Shown here: in pieces, positions 1 through 8,262 of the stretch
Layout of the letters: each line of letters begins with the position of its first letter
Position numbering within the stretch: position 1 is the first letter of the stretch
Origin: an uncultured Ruminiclostridium sp.
GTDB taxonomy: Bacteria > Bacillota > Clostridia > Oscillospirales > Ruminococcaceae
Length of the DNA: 64,000 bases
Direction of reading: 5' to 3'
Assembly: GCA_947623915.1 (NCBI GenBank)
Contig: CANQIB010000012.1
Span: 1-64,000, forward strand
Translations under genes and position numbers: made by a program
The notes under the pieces: generated by a model
What the model was told of the DNA's origin: nothing
What the model saw: the letters and a program-made list of their open reading frames with translations, nothing else
Databases searched by the model: none

Positions 1-197
1 ACAGTTTTAAACTCAACTCTTTCCTTCCGCTTTCAATAAGGGGCTTGCCCCGTCATTCAACGTGGCAAGGTGCGGCAACCGCCGCACTTGGTAATCAGCA
101 GGGGGATTGTGTCCACCTGCTGATTACAAATTTTCCCCGCCGCTATACGCGGCGGGGAAAATCTTGCCTAAGTTATATTGACCTTTTTCTACAGACA
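1..197 (-). repeat. Partial copy (copy 0) of the terminator-associated MITE-like element; extends beyond the window start and carries an extra hairpin-rich segment of about 140 nt
   Basis: Minus strand reads CTGTAGAAAAAGGTCAATATA (about 175-195) and AAGCGGAAGGAAAGAGTTGAGTTTAAAACTGT (1-32), matching the copy at 3973-4201; the segment between (about 34-174) is absent from the other copies. Confidence 0.75.
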
Positions 198-198
198 A

Positions 199-234
199 AC
201 GGTAGGCACATAAATGCCTGCCGTTTTTTTAATA
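199..234. terminator. Hairpin terminator downstream of glyQS
   Basis: aaacggtaggca-cataaa-tgcctgccgttttttt. Confidence 0.7.
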
Positions 235-271
235 TTTATGTGCCCTGCCGAATTTTTGAATATTCCTAAAT

Positions 272-1651
272 TCAGAATTTTATCTTTTCCGCCACATAAT
301 CCTTTACCTTATCGGCGGAAATGCGCTCCTGCTGCATACTGTCGCGGTCGCGCACGGTAACGCAGCCGTCGGTCTGGGTGTCGAAGTCGTAAGTCACGCA
401 GAACGGCGTGCCTACCTCGTCCTGACGGCGATAGCGCTTGCCTATCGAGCCGGTAACGTCGTAATCGGTCATAAACTCCTTGGAAAGGTCGGCGCAGAGC
501 TTTTCCGCTCCCTCCGACAGCTTTTTGGAAAGCGGCAGCACCGCGGCTTTATACGGCGCTACAGACGGACTTAAATGCAATACCGTTCTGACATCGTTTT
601 TCTCCGCATCTATGACTTCCTCGTCATACGCCTCACAAAGCAGCGCCAACACGGTCCTGTCAAGACCGTAGGTGGATTCTATTATGAAAGGTATGAACTT
701 CTCGTTGGTCTCAGGGTCGAGGTATTCCTGTTTTGTGCCGCTGTATTCCTGATGGCGGGTAAGGTCAAAATCGGTGCGGTTATGAGTTCCGTTTATTTCG
801 CCCCAACCGAACGGGAACAAAAATTCTATATCGCACGCCGCCTTGGCATAATGCGCCAGCTTTTCATGGTCGTGAAAACGCAGATGTTCTCCGTCTATGC
901 CCAGATCCTTGAAATAATCCAGACCGTACTGCTTAAAATAATCGTACAGCTCACTGTCGTCGCCCTCTTTGCAGAAAGTCTGAAATTCCATCTGCTCAAA
1001 TTCTATCGTGCGGAACGTGAAGTTTCCGGGGGTTATCTCGTTGCGGAACGCCTTGCCTATCTGCCCTATCGAAAACGGCAGCTTCGCGCGCATGGTACGC
1101 TGTACGTTGAGGAAGTTAACGTACTCACCCTGCGCGTTTTCCGGCCGCAGATAGATTATGCTCTTGCTGTCGTTGGTCACGCCGCGGAAAGTCTGGAACA
1201 TAAGATTGAACTCGCGTATATCGGTAAAATTATGCTTGCCGCAATGCGGGCAGGGTATCGAATGAGCCTTGATATACTCGAACATTTCCTCCTTGGTCAT
1301 GCCGTCGGCGTGCGCGTTCGGGTCAAAGTCGTCGATAAGATTATCGGCGCGGTGACGCATTTTGCACTCCTTGCAGTCAAGCAGCGGGTCGGAAAAGCTG
1401 GCAACGTGGCCGCTGGCCTCCCACACTCTGGGGTTCATAAGAATATCCGCGTCGACCTCATAGCTGTTGGGACGCTCCTGTATGAACCGCTTACGCCAAG
1501 TGTCCTTAACGTTGTTCTTCAGCCGAGCGCCCAGCGGGCCGTAATCCCATGTGTTGGCAAGTCCGCCGTATATCTCACTTCCGGGAAAAATAAATCCTCT
1601 GTTCTTGCACAGAGTAGTTATTTTTTCCATGGATTTTTCGGTGTTGTTCAT
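272..1651 (-). CDS. glyQS: Glycyl-tRNA synthetase (single-chain alpha2 type)
   Basis: 459 aa; motifs FPGSEIYGGLANTWDYGPLG, RPENAQGEYVNF, GKAFRNEITPGNFTFRTIEFEQMEFQTF. Confidence 0.97.
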   Translation of the reverse strand: MNNTEKSMEKITTLCKNRGFIFPGSEIYGGLANTWDYGPLGARLKNNVKDTWRKRFIQERPNSYEVDADILMNPRVWEASGHVASFSDPLLDCKECKMRHRADNLIDDFDPNAHADGMTKEEMFEYIKAHSIPCPHCGKHNFTDIREFNLMFQTFRGVTNDSKSIIYLRPENAQGEYVNFLNVQRTMRAKLPFSIGQIGKAFRNEITPGNFTFRTIEFEQMEFQTFCKEGDDSELYDYFKQYGLDYFKDLGIDGEHLRFHDHEKLAHYAKAACDIEFLFPFGWGEINGTHNRTDFDLTRHQEYSGTKQEYLDPETNEKFIPFIIESTYGLDRTVLALLCEAYDEEVIDAEKNDVRTVLHLSPSVAPYKAAVLPLSKKLSEGAEKLCADLSKEFMTDYDVTGSIGKRYRRQDEVGTPFCVTYDFDTQTDGCVTVRDRDSMQQERISADKVKDYVAEKIKF

Positions 1652-1713
1652 TTATCCTTTTTCCTTTCGGGTAGATCTTTTCGACAGCGGGACATATTCC
1701 GATAACGGTATCA

Positions 1714-1750
1714 ACGTACCGCCGCAGCCCGCAGACTGCGGCGGTACGAC
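1714..1750. terminator. Strong GC hairpin between ilvE and glyQS
   Basis: gtaccgccgcag-cccgcaga-ctgcggcggtac; no clear U-tract. Confidence 0.45.
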
Positions 1751-1780
1751 CTAATATCTCCGCTGACCTTACAGTTTATC

Positions 1781-2845
1781 TTACAGCTTTTCTATCCAGC
1801 CCATATCGTCCGGCAGCTTTCCGTACTGCATACCGGTCATGGTGTCGTACAGCTTTTGAGAGATAGCGCCTATCTTGTTGCCGTTTATCTCCATTACCTT
1901 ATCGCCCCATTTGAGATGTCCTACGGGGGATATTACTGCGGCGGTTCCCGTACCGAATACCTCGTCCAGCTTGCCGTTGTCGTAAGCGTCGGCTATCTCC
2001 TGTATCGTGATACGTCTTTCGGTAACTTTAAGTCCCCACTTCTCACAAAGCGCTATGGCGGATTTCCTGGTGATGCCGGAAAGTATCGAGCCTTGCAGCA
2101 TAGGAGTTACTACCTCGCCGTCGATGACAAAGAAAATGTTCATCGCGCCGACTTCTTCGATGTACTTTCTCTCCACGCCGTCCAGCCACAGCACCTGAGA
2201 ATAATCCTGCTTATGCGCTTCGTCCTGTCCGGCAAGAGAAGCCGCATAGTTGCCGCCTGTCTTGGTAAAGCCCATACCGCCGCGCACCGCACGGACGTAG
2301 TTGGTTTCAACATATATGCTTACCGGGTCAAGTCCCGAAGCATAGTATGCGCCGGAGGGCGACATGATTATCATAAAGTAATATTTTTCACCGGGGCGAA
2401 CGCCGAGGAACGGGTCTACCGCTATGATAAAGGGTCTGATGTACAGCGACGCGCCGTCGGTGTGAGGCACCCAGTCCGCGTCGAGCTTTACCAGCTCATG
2501 CAGAGCCTGAAGGCAATCCTGCTCGTTGAGCTGCGGGATGACCAGACGCTCGGCGGAAACGTTCATTCTCTTGAAGTTTTCTTCGGGACGGAAGAACTGG
2601 ATATCGCCGTTTGCCGTTCTGTACGCTTTCAGTCCCTCGAATATCTCCTGTCCGTAATGCAGCACCATAGCCGCGGGGGAAAGCGAAATATCGCCGTAAG
2701 GCACTATCCTCGCGTCATGCCAGCCCATGCCCTCATCATAGTCCATTATAAACATATGATCGGTGAAAATATGACCGAAACCGAGCTTTGTTTCGTCTGC
2801 CGGTTTAGCCTTTGGAGCGGTGGTTTTTTGTATTTTGATCTCCAT
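1781..2845 (-). CDS. ilvE: Branched-chain amino acid aminotransferase
   Basis: 354 aa; GQEIFEGLKAYRT, IRPFIIAVDPFLGVRPG, GGNYAASL, VFGTGTAAVISPVG motifs. Confidence 0.95.
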   Translation of the reverse strand: MEIKIQKTTAPKAKPADETKLGFGHIFTDHMFIMDYDEGMGWHDARIVPYGDISLSPAAMVLHYGQEIFEGLKAYRTANGDIQFFRPEENFKRMNVSAERLVIPQLNEQDCLQALHELVKLDADWVPHTDGASLYIRPFIIAVDPFLGVRPGEKYYFMIIMSPSGAYYASGLDPVSIYVETNYVRAVRGGMGFTKTGGNYAASLAGQDEAHKQDYSQVLWLDGVERKYIEEVGAMNIFFVIDGEVVTPMLQGSILSGITRKSAIALCEKWGLKVTERRITIQEIADAYDNGKLDEVFGTGTAAVISPVGHLKWGDKVMEINGNKIGAISQKLYDTMTGMQYGKLPDDMGWIEKL

Positions 2846-2968
2846 AACCGTTACCTGCCTTTTTTATTATTTGCCGTTTCGGCGAAAGGCGGCCGCAGAT
2901 GTGCAAAGCATGAAATTTGAACATCTGCCGCCGTCCCGCTGCAAGCGGCGTATATGTTACTTTTAATC

Positions 2969-2997
2969 ATTATAGCACCTTTTCGGTTAAATGTAAA
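2969..2997 (-). promoter_or_regulatory. SigA-like promoter for ilvE
   Basis: Minus strand TTTACA-N17-TATAAT, followed by a leader of about 115 nt with CAGATGT/ACATCTG pairing. Confidence 0.65.
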
Positions 2998-3064
2998 TAT
3001 CTTTTGCCGAAAAAATTACCCAAATATTTAAAGAAAATGAAAGTTTTTTCATCGGGTCTTTCAT

Positions 3065-3151
3065 TTTTGGGATATGGGGAGGGGGGATACTCTTTTGCGG
3101 GGGCGTTGCCCCCGCGCCCCGATTTGGTGACGAGGTCACAAAATCCCAAAA
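3065..3151. other. Multi-hairpin structured intergenic segment
   Basis: Outer stem TTTTGGGAT/ATCCCAAAA encloses GCGGGGGC-gttg-.CCCCCGC and GGTGAC/GTCAC hairpins. Confidence 0.4.
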
Positions 3152-3265
3152 CCCTCATTAGGTATTATCAGAGCTTTTACGGGTGCGATTGATGGACCTT
3201 ATTCTAATTTTGACCCTCCGTTGGCTCCCGAAAGGGACCCCAAGGGAGGGAGAAAGGCGACCTGC

Positions 3266-3760
3266 GGTTCCTTTCCCTCCCCACGGTTTCCTTTCGGACT
3301 TTCCTTCCCGACCCCACCTTTTCCGTCCCTTTTCCATCCGTAAAAGCGACACGCTCTACCTCTTATAATTCGTTTTGGAAACACTCACTTTGTTGTTTTT
3401 GCACCTTGTCCCTTATTTTTTGTGATATTCCTGTCAAAAGGCGTGGCGGTCGATTGCCATGCTGAAGTTTGAACGGCTGGACGATACTACTCTTTTTAGG
3501 TTCCTTTCTCCCTCCCCACGGTATAAGTTCGATACTTAATTTCTTCTCGGACTTTCCTTCCCGCCCCACCTTTTCCGTCCCTTTTCCATCCGTAAAAGGG
3601 ATACGCTATACCTCTTATAATTCTTTTTGGGGACACTCACTTTGTCATCTTTGTGCCTTGTCACTTATTTTCCTTGATATTTCTGTCAAAAGACGCAGCG
3701 ATAGTCTGCCATGCTGAAGTTTGAACGGCTGGACGGTAGTGCTCTTTGCGGGTTTCGTTC
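3266..3760. repeat. Imperfect tandem duplication of a pyrimidine-rich unit of about 233-260 bp
   Basis: Unit A 3266-3498 and unit B 3499 to about 3760 share cggactttccttcccg..ccccaccttttccgtcccttttccatccgtaaaag and ccatgctgaagtttgaacggctggac (252-bp offset). Confidence 0.8.
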
Positions 3761-3810
3761 CTTTTTAGACGTTTTCACCTCGTCCTTTTACCATGTACTA
3801 CAGACTCCCC

Positions 3811-3894
3811 GCCATGGGCACATGTGCCCCGCCTGCGGCGGGGCATCGCGGCGCAAAGCGCCGCGCCGCAGCCTTGCTGCGCATGTGCCGTGGC
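3811..3894. other. Cloverleaf-like multi-hairpin structured segment
   Basis: Outer stem GGCACATG/CATGTGCC encloses CCCCGCC-tgc-GGCGGGG, GGCGC-aaa-GCGCC and GCAGC-ctt-GCTGC. Confidence 0.45.
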
Positions 3895-3947
3895 GTCAGG
3901 CGCTTGCTCCATGCCTTATATACACAAAAACGCCTCCGAAAAAAGAG

Positions 3948-3972
3948 TTGCAGGGGACTGCGTCCCCTGCAA
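3948..3972. repeat. Left target duplication (terminator hairpin copy) of element copy 1
   Basis: TTGCAGGGGACTGCGTCCCCTGCAA, identical to 4202-4226. Confidence 0.85.
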
Positions 3973-4201
3973 CAGACTGTAGAAAAAGGTCGATATAAAG
4001 CGGAAGGAAAGAGTTGAGTTTAAAACTGTCCGCCGTTCGGCGGAAAGTTCACGGGGAAAACCATCAGGGTTTTCACCCTCAAGTTTGATAAGAGCCGCGC
4101 AAAGCGCGGCAAAAATCGAGCGATACCGCTTATGCGGTATCGCCGATTTTTTGGCAGCTTGTCGGGAAATCCGACCGTAGGGAGGGTTTTTCGACAAGCT
4201 G
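3973..4201 (+). mobile_element. MITE-like structured element, copy 1 (229 bp)
   Basis: Imperfect TIRs CAGACTGTAGAAAAA / TTTTTCGACAAGCTG; shared with 34474-34671 and 61060-61256; flanked by 25-bp direct repeats. Confidence 0.8.
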
Positions 4202-4226
4202 TTGCAGGGGACTGCGTCCCCTGCAA
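4202..4226. terminator. pyk terminator hairpin / right target duplication of copy 1
   Basis: TTGCAGGGGACTGCGTCCCCTGCAA immediately 3' of the pyk stop. Confidence 0.8.
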
Positions 4227-4230
4227 AATA

Positions 4231-5988
4231 TCAATCCGCCGAGCAGACAAGCCCTTTGGCGGCATCTACGGTTATGGTCACGCCGCTTTTTAGGATACTT
4301 GCGGCGTTTTCCGCATTGTATATGACCGGTATATCCAGCGACAGGCCGACCACGGCTGCGTGGCAGTCCTCGCTTTTATCCTCCACGATTATAGCGGCGG
4401 CGTTTTTGAGCGCCGGCATTATGCGATTAGAGGTAGTCGGAACGACAAGAATATCGCCGCTGCGGCATCGCCTGAGCGCCTCCTCCTCGTTTTTGCAGAC
4501 GCAGACAGGCGCGGTGACGCTCCTTTGCGTAACGCCCTTTCCTTTAAGCAGCACATCTCCCACGATATGCACCTTCATCATGTTCGTGGTGCCGGATATT
4601 CCTAACGGCAAACCGGCGGTTATAACTATCAGATCGCCGTCATGCAGCAGATCCTCCTCCATGGAACGTTCTACCGCGTGATTGAAAAGCGAATCGCTGT
4701 CCGACATTTCCTGCGCCTTTATCGGAATGACGCCCCACGACAGATTCAACTGCCGCTGTGCAACGTCGCTGGTGGTAGCGGCGATTATCGGGCATGCGGG
4801 ACGGTATTTTGAAAGCGTCTTTGCCGTTCCTCCGCCCTTTGTAACGGTAAGGATAGCGGTAGCGCCGAGGTCTATCGAGGTGGTAACGGTCGCGTGAGCG
4901 ATAGCGTCGGTGACGTTCGGCGTTCCCTCCGCCTCCCTTGAGAAAAATCTGCGGATATAATCTATATCCTGCTCGGTCTTTACGGCTATCGCGTTCATGG
5001 TCTTTACCGCCTCTACAGGAAATTCTCCGGCGGCGGTCTCGCCCGAAAGCATTATCGCGCTTGTACCGTCGTATATCGCGTTGGCAACGTCGGTGGTTTC
5101 CGCACGGGTAGGACGCGGATTTTTTATCATTGAATCCAACATCTGCGTAGCGGTTATGACCTGCTTGCCCGCGTTGTAGCCCTTGCTGATAAGCTCCTTT
5201 TGTATCCTCGGTATCTCCTCGAACGGTATCTCCACGCCCATGTCGCCGCGCGCTACCATTATACCGTCCGCCACTCTAAGTATATCGTCTATGTTGTTTA
5301 CGCCGTCCTGATTTTCTATCTTTGCGATTATCTTTATATGCTTTCCGCCGTTTTCGTCCAAAAGACGGCGTATCTGCATTATATCCTCGTCGCAGGTGAC
5401 AAAGCTGGCGGCGATAAGGTCAAACCCCGTTTCTATACCGAACAGCAGGTCGCTCCTGTCACGGTCGCTGAGATACGGCATGGAAAACTTTATCCCCGGA
5501 AAATTGCAGCTCTTGTTTGCCTTTAGCGTGCCGCCGTGTACGACCCGACAATGTATATCGTCGTGATCCTCCCTGCGGTCTATCTCGGTGACTTTAAGCT
5601 CGATAAGTCCGTCGTCCACCAGTATCCGCGCGCCCGTGTCTATGTCGTCCGCGAGATTCTTGTAGGTTATCCCCACTCTGTTTTCGTCGCCTTCGATATC
5701 CTCCGTAGTAAGGATAAACTCCGCGCCGTTTTTCAGCTTGACCGGCTGATCCCCCGCAAAGGAAGTCACTCTTACCTCGGGACCTTTGGTGTCAAGTATC
5801 GTCGGTATCGGCTTTCCCAGCTCTTCCCTTATCCTGACGACCTGGTCAAAACGCTTTTTGTGACTTTCATGATCTCCGTGGGAAAAGTTGAAACGCGCAC
5901 AGTCCATACCGCTTTTTATAAGCTCCCGCAGAACGTTATCGTCGTCGGTGGACGGTCCGAGGGTACAAACTATCTTCGTCTTTTTCAT
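4231..5988 (-). CDS. pyk: Pyruvate kinase with C-terminal PEP-utilising (phosphohistidine swivel) domain
   Basis: 585 aa; MKKTKIVCTLGPSTDD, MVARGDMGVEIPFEEIPRIQK, TRAETTDVANAIYDGTSAIMLSGETA; C-terminal SGDILVVPTTSNRIMPALKNAAAIIVED. Confidence 0.96.
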   Translation of the reverse strand: MKKTKIVCTLGPSTDDDNVLRELIKSGMDCARFNFSHGDHESHKKRFDQVVRIREELGKPIPTILDTKGPEVRVTSFAGDQPVKLKNGAEFILTTEDIEGDENRVGITYKNLADDIDTGARILVDDGLIELKVTEIDRREDHDDIHCRVVHGGTLKANKSCNFPGIKFSMPYLSDRDRSDLLFGIETGFDLIAASFVTCDEDIMQIRRLLDENGGKHIKIIAKIENQDGVNNIDDILRVADGIMVARGDMGVEIPFEEIPRIQKELISKGYNAGKQVITATQMLDSMIKNPRPTRAETTDVANAIYDGTSAIMLSGETAAGEFPVEAVKTMNAIAVKTEQDIDYIRRFFSREAEGTPNVTDAIAHATVTTSIDLGATAILTVTKGGGTAKTLSKYRPACPIIAATTSDVAQRQLNLSWGVIPIKAQEMSDSDSLFNHAVERSMEEDLLHDGDLIVITAGLPLGISGTTNMMKVHIVGDVLLKGKGVTQRSVTAPVCVCKNEEEALRRCRSGDILVVPTTSNRIMPALKNAAAIIVEDKSEDCHAAVVGLSLDIPVIYNAENAASILKSGVTITVDAAKGLVCSAD

Positions 5989-6022
5989 TATCTACTGTCC
6001 TTTCTCCGCGCTTTATGCCGCG

Positions 6023-6832
6023 TCAGACGTTCAGTCCGAGCAAAGCGGCGGCGTTGTCAAAAAATATTTTACGTTTTGCGGCGTCGGGTATGTCAAGCTG
6101 CCGTATCATGTCTATCTGCACCGACGGCAGGCTCCAAGGCAGGTCGCTGCCAAGCAGTATCCTGTCCTCTCCCACACAGTCCAGCAGCCGACAGAACATC
6201 TCGTCGGTGATAAACTCCGCGCAAAACGCCGTATCCAGCCAAACGTTGTCCGCGCCCCTGAGATAGTACAGCACCCGTTCCCAGTTGCTCATACCGCCCA
6301 TATGCGCTCCCACCAACTTCAAAGCGGGATATTTTTCGGCTGTCTGCGCCAGATCGCAGGGCATGGCATGCCTTGTCCTGACGGACACGGGGTCGTATCC
6401 CATATGCAGGGATATGATAAGCCCCAGCTCCTCGCATTTTCGGTATATCGGCTGCATACGCGGCTCGAACATAAAGCATTGCTGATAGTCGGGGTGCAGC
6501 TTTATGCCGCGTATCCCCGCCGCTGCCAGCCGCTCAAGCTCGCTTTCGATACAGTCGCTGTTCGGGTGTACCGTCCCGAAGCAGATAAAATTTCCGTGGC
6601 TGTGCTTTATCGCCCAGTCGTTTATGACCTGCGTCTGCGCGGGTTTTGTCGCTATCGGGAGTACCACCCCGCGATCTACCCCGCAGCTTTCCAGTACCCT
6701 GCGGGTAGATGCGACCGTGCCGTCGGTGTACACGTTTTCCACCTCGGGACAGGCGGACAGCACCCGCACCGCCTTTTGAGCGACCTTTTGCGCATAAGCA
6801 TGAATATGAAAGTCTATGTATTTATGTTCCAC
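6023..6832 (-). CDS. Amidohydrolase family (amidohydrolase_2) metal-dependent hydrolase
   Basis: 269 aa; IDFHIHAY, GIKLHPDYQ, LGSDLPW motifs. Confidence 0.8.
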   Translation of the reverse strand: MEHKYIDFHIHAYAQKVAQKAVRVLSACPEVENVYTDGTVASTRRVLESCGVDRGVVLPIATKPAQTQVINDWAIKHSHGNFICFGTVHPNSDCIESELERLAAAGIRGIKLHPDYQQCFMFEPRMQPIYRKCEELGLIISLHMGYDPVSVRTRHAMPCDLAQTAEKYPALKLVGAHMGGMSNWERVLYYLRGADNVWLDTAFCAEFITDEMFCRLLDCVGEDRILLGSDLPWSLPSVQIDMIRQLDIPDAAKRKIFFDNAAALLGLNV

Positions 6833-6884
6833 GCTTTCACGCCTTTCGTTTGCATTTACCGGCTCGTCGGAGCGGCTATTTTAA

Positions 6885-6918
6885 AATGGGGGTAAAACCC
6901 TGACGGTTTTACCCCCAT
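6885..6918. terminator. Hairpin terminator at the 3' end of the ABC/DUF5696 operon
   Basis: TGGGGGTAAAACC-ctgac-GGTTTTACCCCCA. Confidence 0.65.
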
Positions 6919-6957
6919 ACGCACACAGGTTTCCGTTGCCTTTAGTCTGATTTTGAC

Positions 6958-8250
6958 TCAGCTTACCAGACCTGAACGTTCTACGCCTTCCACAAACTGC
7001 TTTTGCAGAATGATGTACATTATAAGTATCGGTATGAGTGACAGCACGCAGCTTGCCTCTATCCATACCAGCCAGTCGGACGCGTTGCCCGACGTTTCGT
7101 TCGTCTTATACTGTACAATGGTCGTAAGTATATTTTCGACCTCCATGGCGATAGTATACGGATTTGAGAAGAACATACTCGTTACATATGTGTCGTTCCA
7201 GTACCATACTATCGAGAAGATGAACACGGTCAGGAATGAAGTCTTGGCGTTGGGGACCATGACGCGGATAAACGTCATTACAGGTCCGCAGCCATCGAGG
7301 TATGCGGCGTCCTCCAGCTCCTTGGGCAGTCCTCTGAAGAACTGTCTGTACAGCAGTATGAACACGCCCGCTCTTATACCGTTGCAGAAGAACGCCTGCA
7401 TATACAACGCCGTCGGCGTGGATATCAAGTTCAGCGAATTTCCCGTTATCGCGGCGATAATGCCGAAAATATCGAAGAAACGGAACTGCATATAAAGCGG
7501 TATAAGTATTACCTGTACCGGCACTATTATCTGCAAAAGCACTATGGCGAACAGCAGACCTTTCAGCTTGAACTTAAATCTCGCGAAACCGTAGCCGGTG
7601 ACCGCACAGGTGACGACCTGAAGCATCGAGCATACGACGTTTATAAGTATCGTCTGGAGCAGCACCATCGGATAGTCCATTGCCAGCCATACGTCGACGA
7701 AGTTGTCAATGATGAAATGCTTGGGTATCCACATGACCGACGGGTCGCTCATCTCTGCCTGAGGTCTGAACGCCGTGGACAGCATATAAAGCATCGGGTA
7801 AAGTATGACGAATCCCAGTCCGAACAGAATAAGGAATCTGAACACGGGCCATACCTTTGCGCTTACTCTTCTGCCGAATATGTATCTGTAATGTGCCTTT
7901 TCCTGCGCATTGTACTTGCGGTAATTCTTGATTATCTGCCAGTTGCTGACATGATATGCCGCGCGAAGCTCCTTGGCTCTTTTCTTTTCCGCCTTGGCAG
8001 CTTCCTTTTTCTGCTTGCGGGTCAAGGTGACCTCGGCAGTTCTGGCGTCGTCGTCGGAGATCTTTATCAAAGGCTGTACGTCTTCCTCCGCCGTTTCGGC
8101 AGCGGCGTCTTTTATCTCCTCTGCCGCCGTTTCGGTTTCGGCAGCGGCGTCCTTTATCTCCTCTGCCGCCGTGTCAAGTGCAGCTGCGGCTGTTTCTTCA
8201 ACGCTGTTGTTTTCGGCGTCGTTTACATTCTTGATGTCTTTTTCGCTCAC
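6958..8250 (-). CDS. Carbohydrate-type ABC permease (MalG-like) with a long acidic/Ala-rich N-terminal extension
   Basis: 430 aa; EAA motif LPKELEDAAYLDGCGPVMTFIRVMVP. Confidence 0.88.
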   Translation of the reverse strand: MSEKDIKNVNDAENNSVEETAAAALDTAAEEIKDAAAETETAAEEIKDAAAETAEEDVQPLIKISDDDARTAEVTLTRKQKKEAAKAEKKRAKELRAAYHVSNWQIIKNYRKYNAQEKAHYRYIFGRRVSAKVWPVFRFLILFGLGFVILYPMLYMLSTAFRPQAEMSDPSVMWIPKHFIIDNFVDVWLAMDYPMVLLQTILINVVCSMLQVVTCAVTGYGFARFKFKLKGLLFAIVLLQIIVPVQVILIPLYMQFRFFDIFGIIAAITGNSLNLISTPTALYMQAFFCNGIRAGVFILLYRQFFRGLPKELEDAAYLDGCGPVMTFIRVMVPNAKTSFLTVFIFSIVWYWNDTYVTSMFFSNPYTIAMEVENILTTIVQYKTNETSGNASDWLVWIEASCVLSLIPILIMYIILQKQFVEGVERSGLVS

Positions 8251-8262
8251 AACTACACCTCC

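Noticed and set aside
575-1705. 376-aa plus-strand ORF
   Set aside because: Antisense to glyQS; amino-acid composition and lack of family motifs indicate a shadow ORF.
1650-1780. T-box or riboswitch upstream of glyQS
   Set aside because: The 130-nt gap holds a GC hairpin only; no T-box bulge (TGGNACCGCG) or specifier-loop features seen.
1856-2920. 354-aa plus-strand ORF
   Set aside because: Antisense shadow of ilvE.
3158-3717. Several 60-80 aa ORFs on both strands
   Set aside because: They lie in a tandem non-coding repeat, have low-complexity Pro/Ser/Arg-rich translations and no conserved start/RBS.
3811-3894. Possible tRNA or known riboswitch
   Set aside because: Cloverleaf-like pairing exists but there is no T-loop, anticodon pattern or recognised aptamer core; kept only as a structured element.
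5888-6895. 335-aa plus-strand ORF
   Set aside because: Antisense shadow of the amidohydrolase and pyk start.
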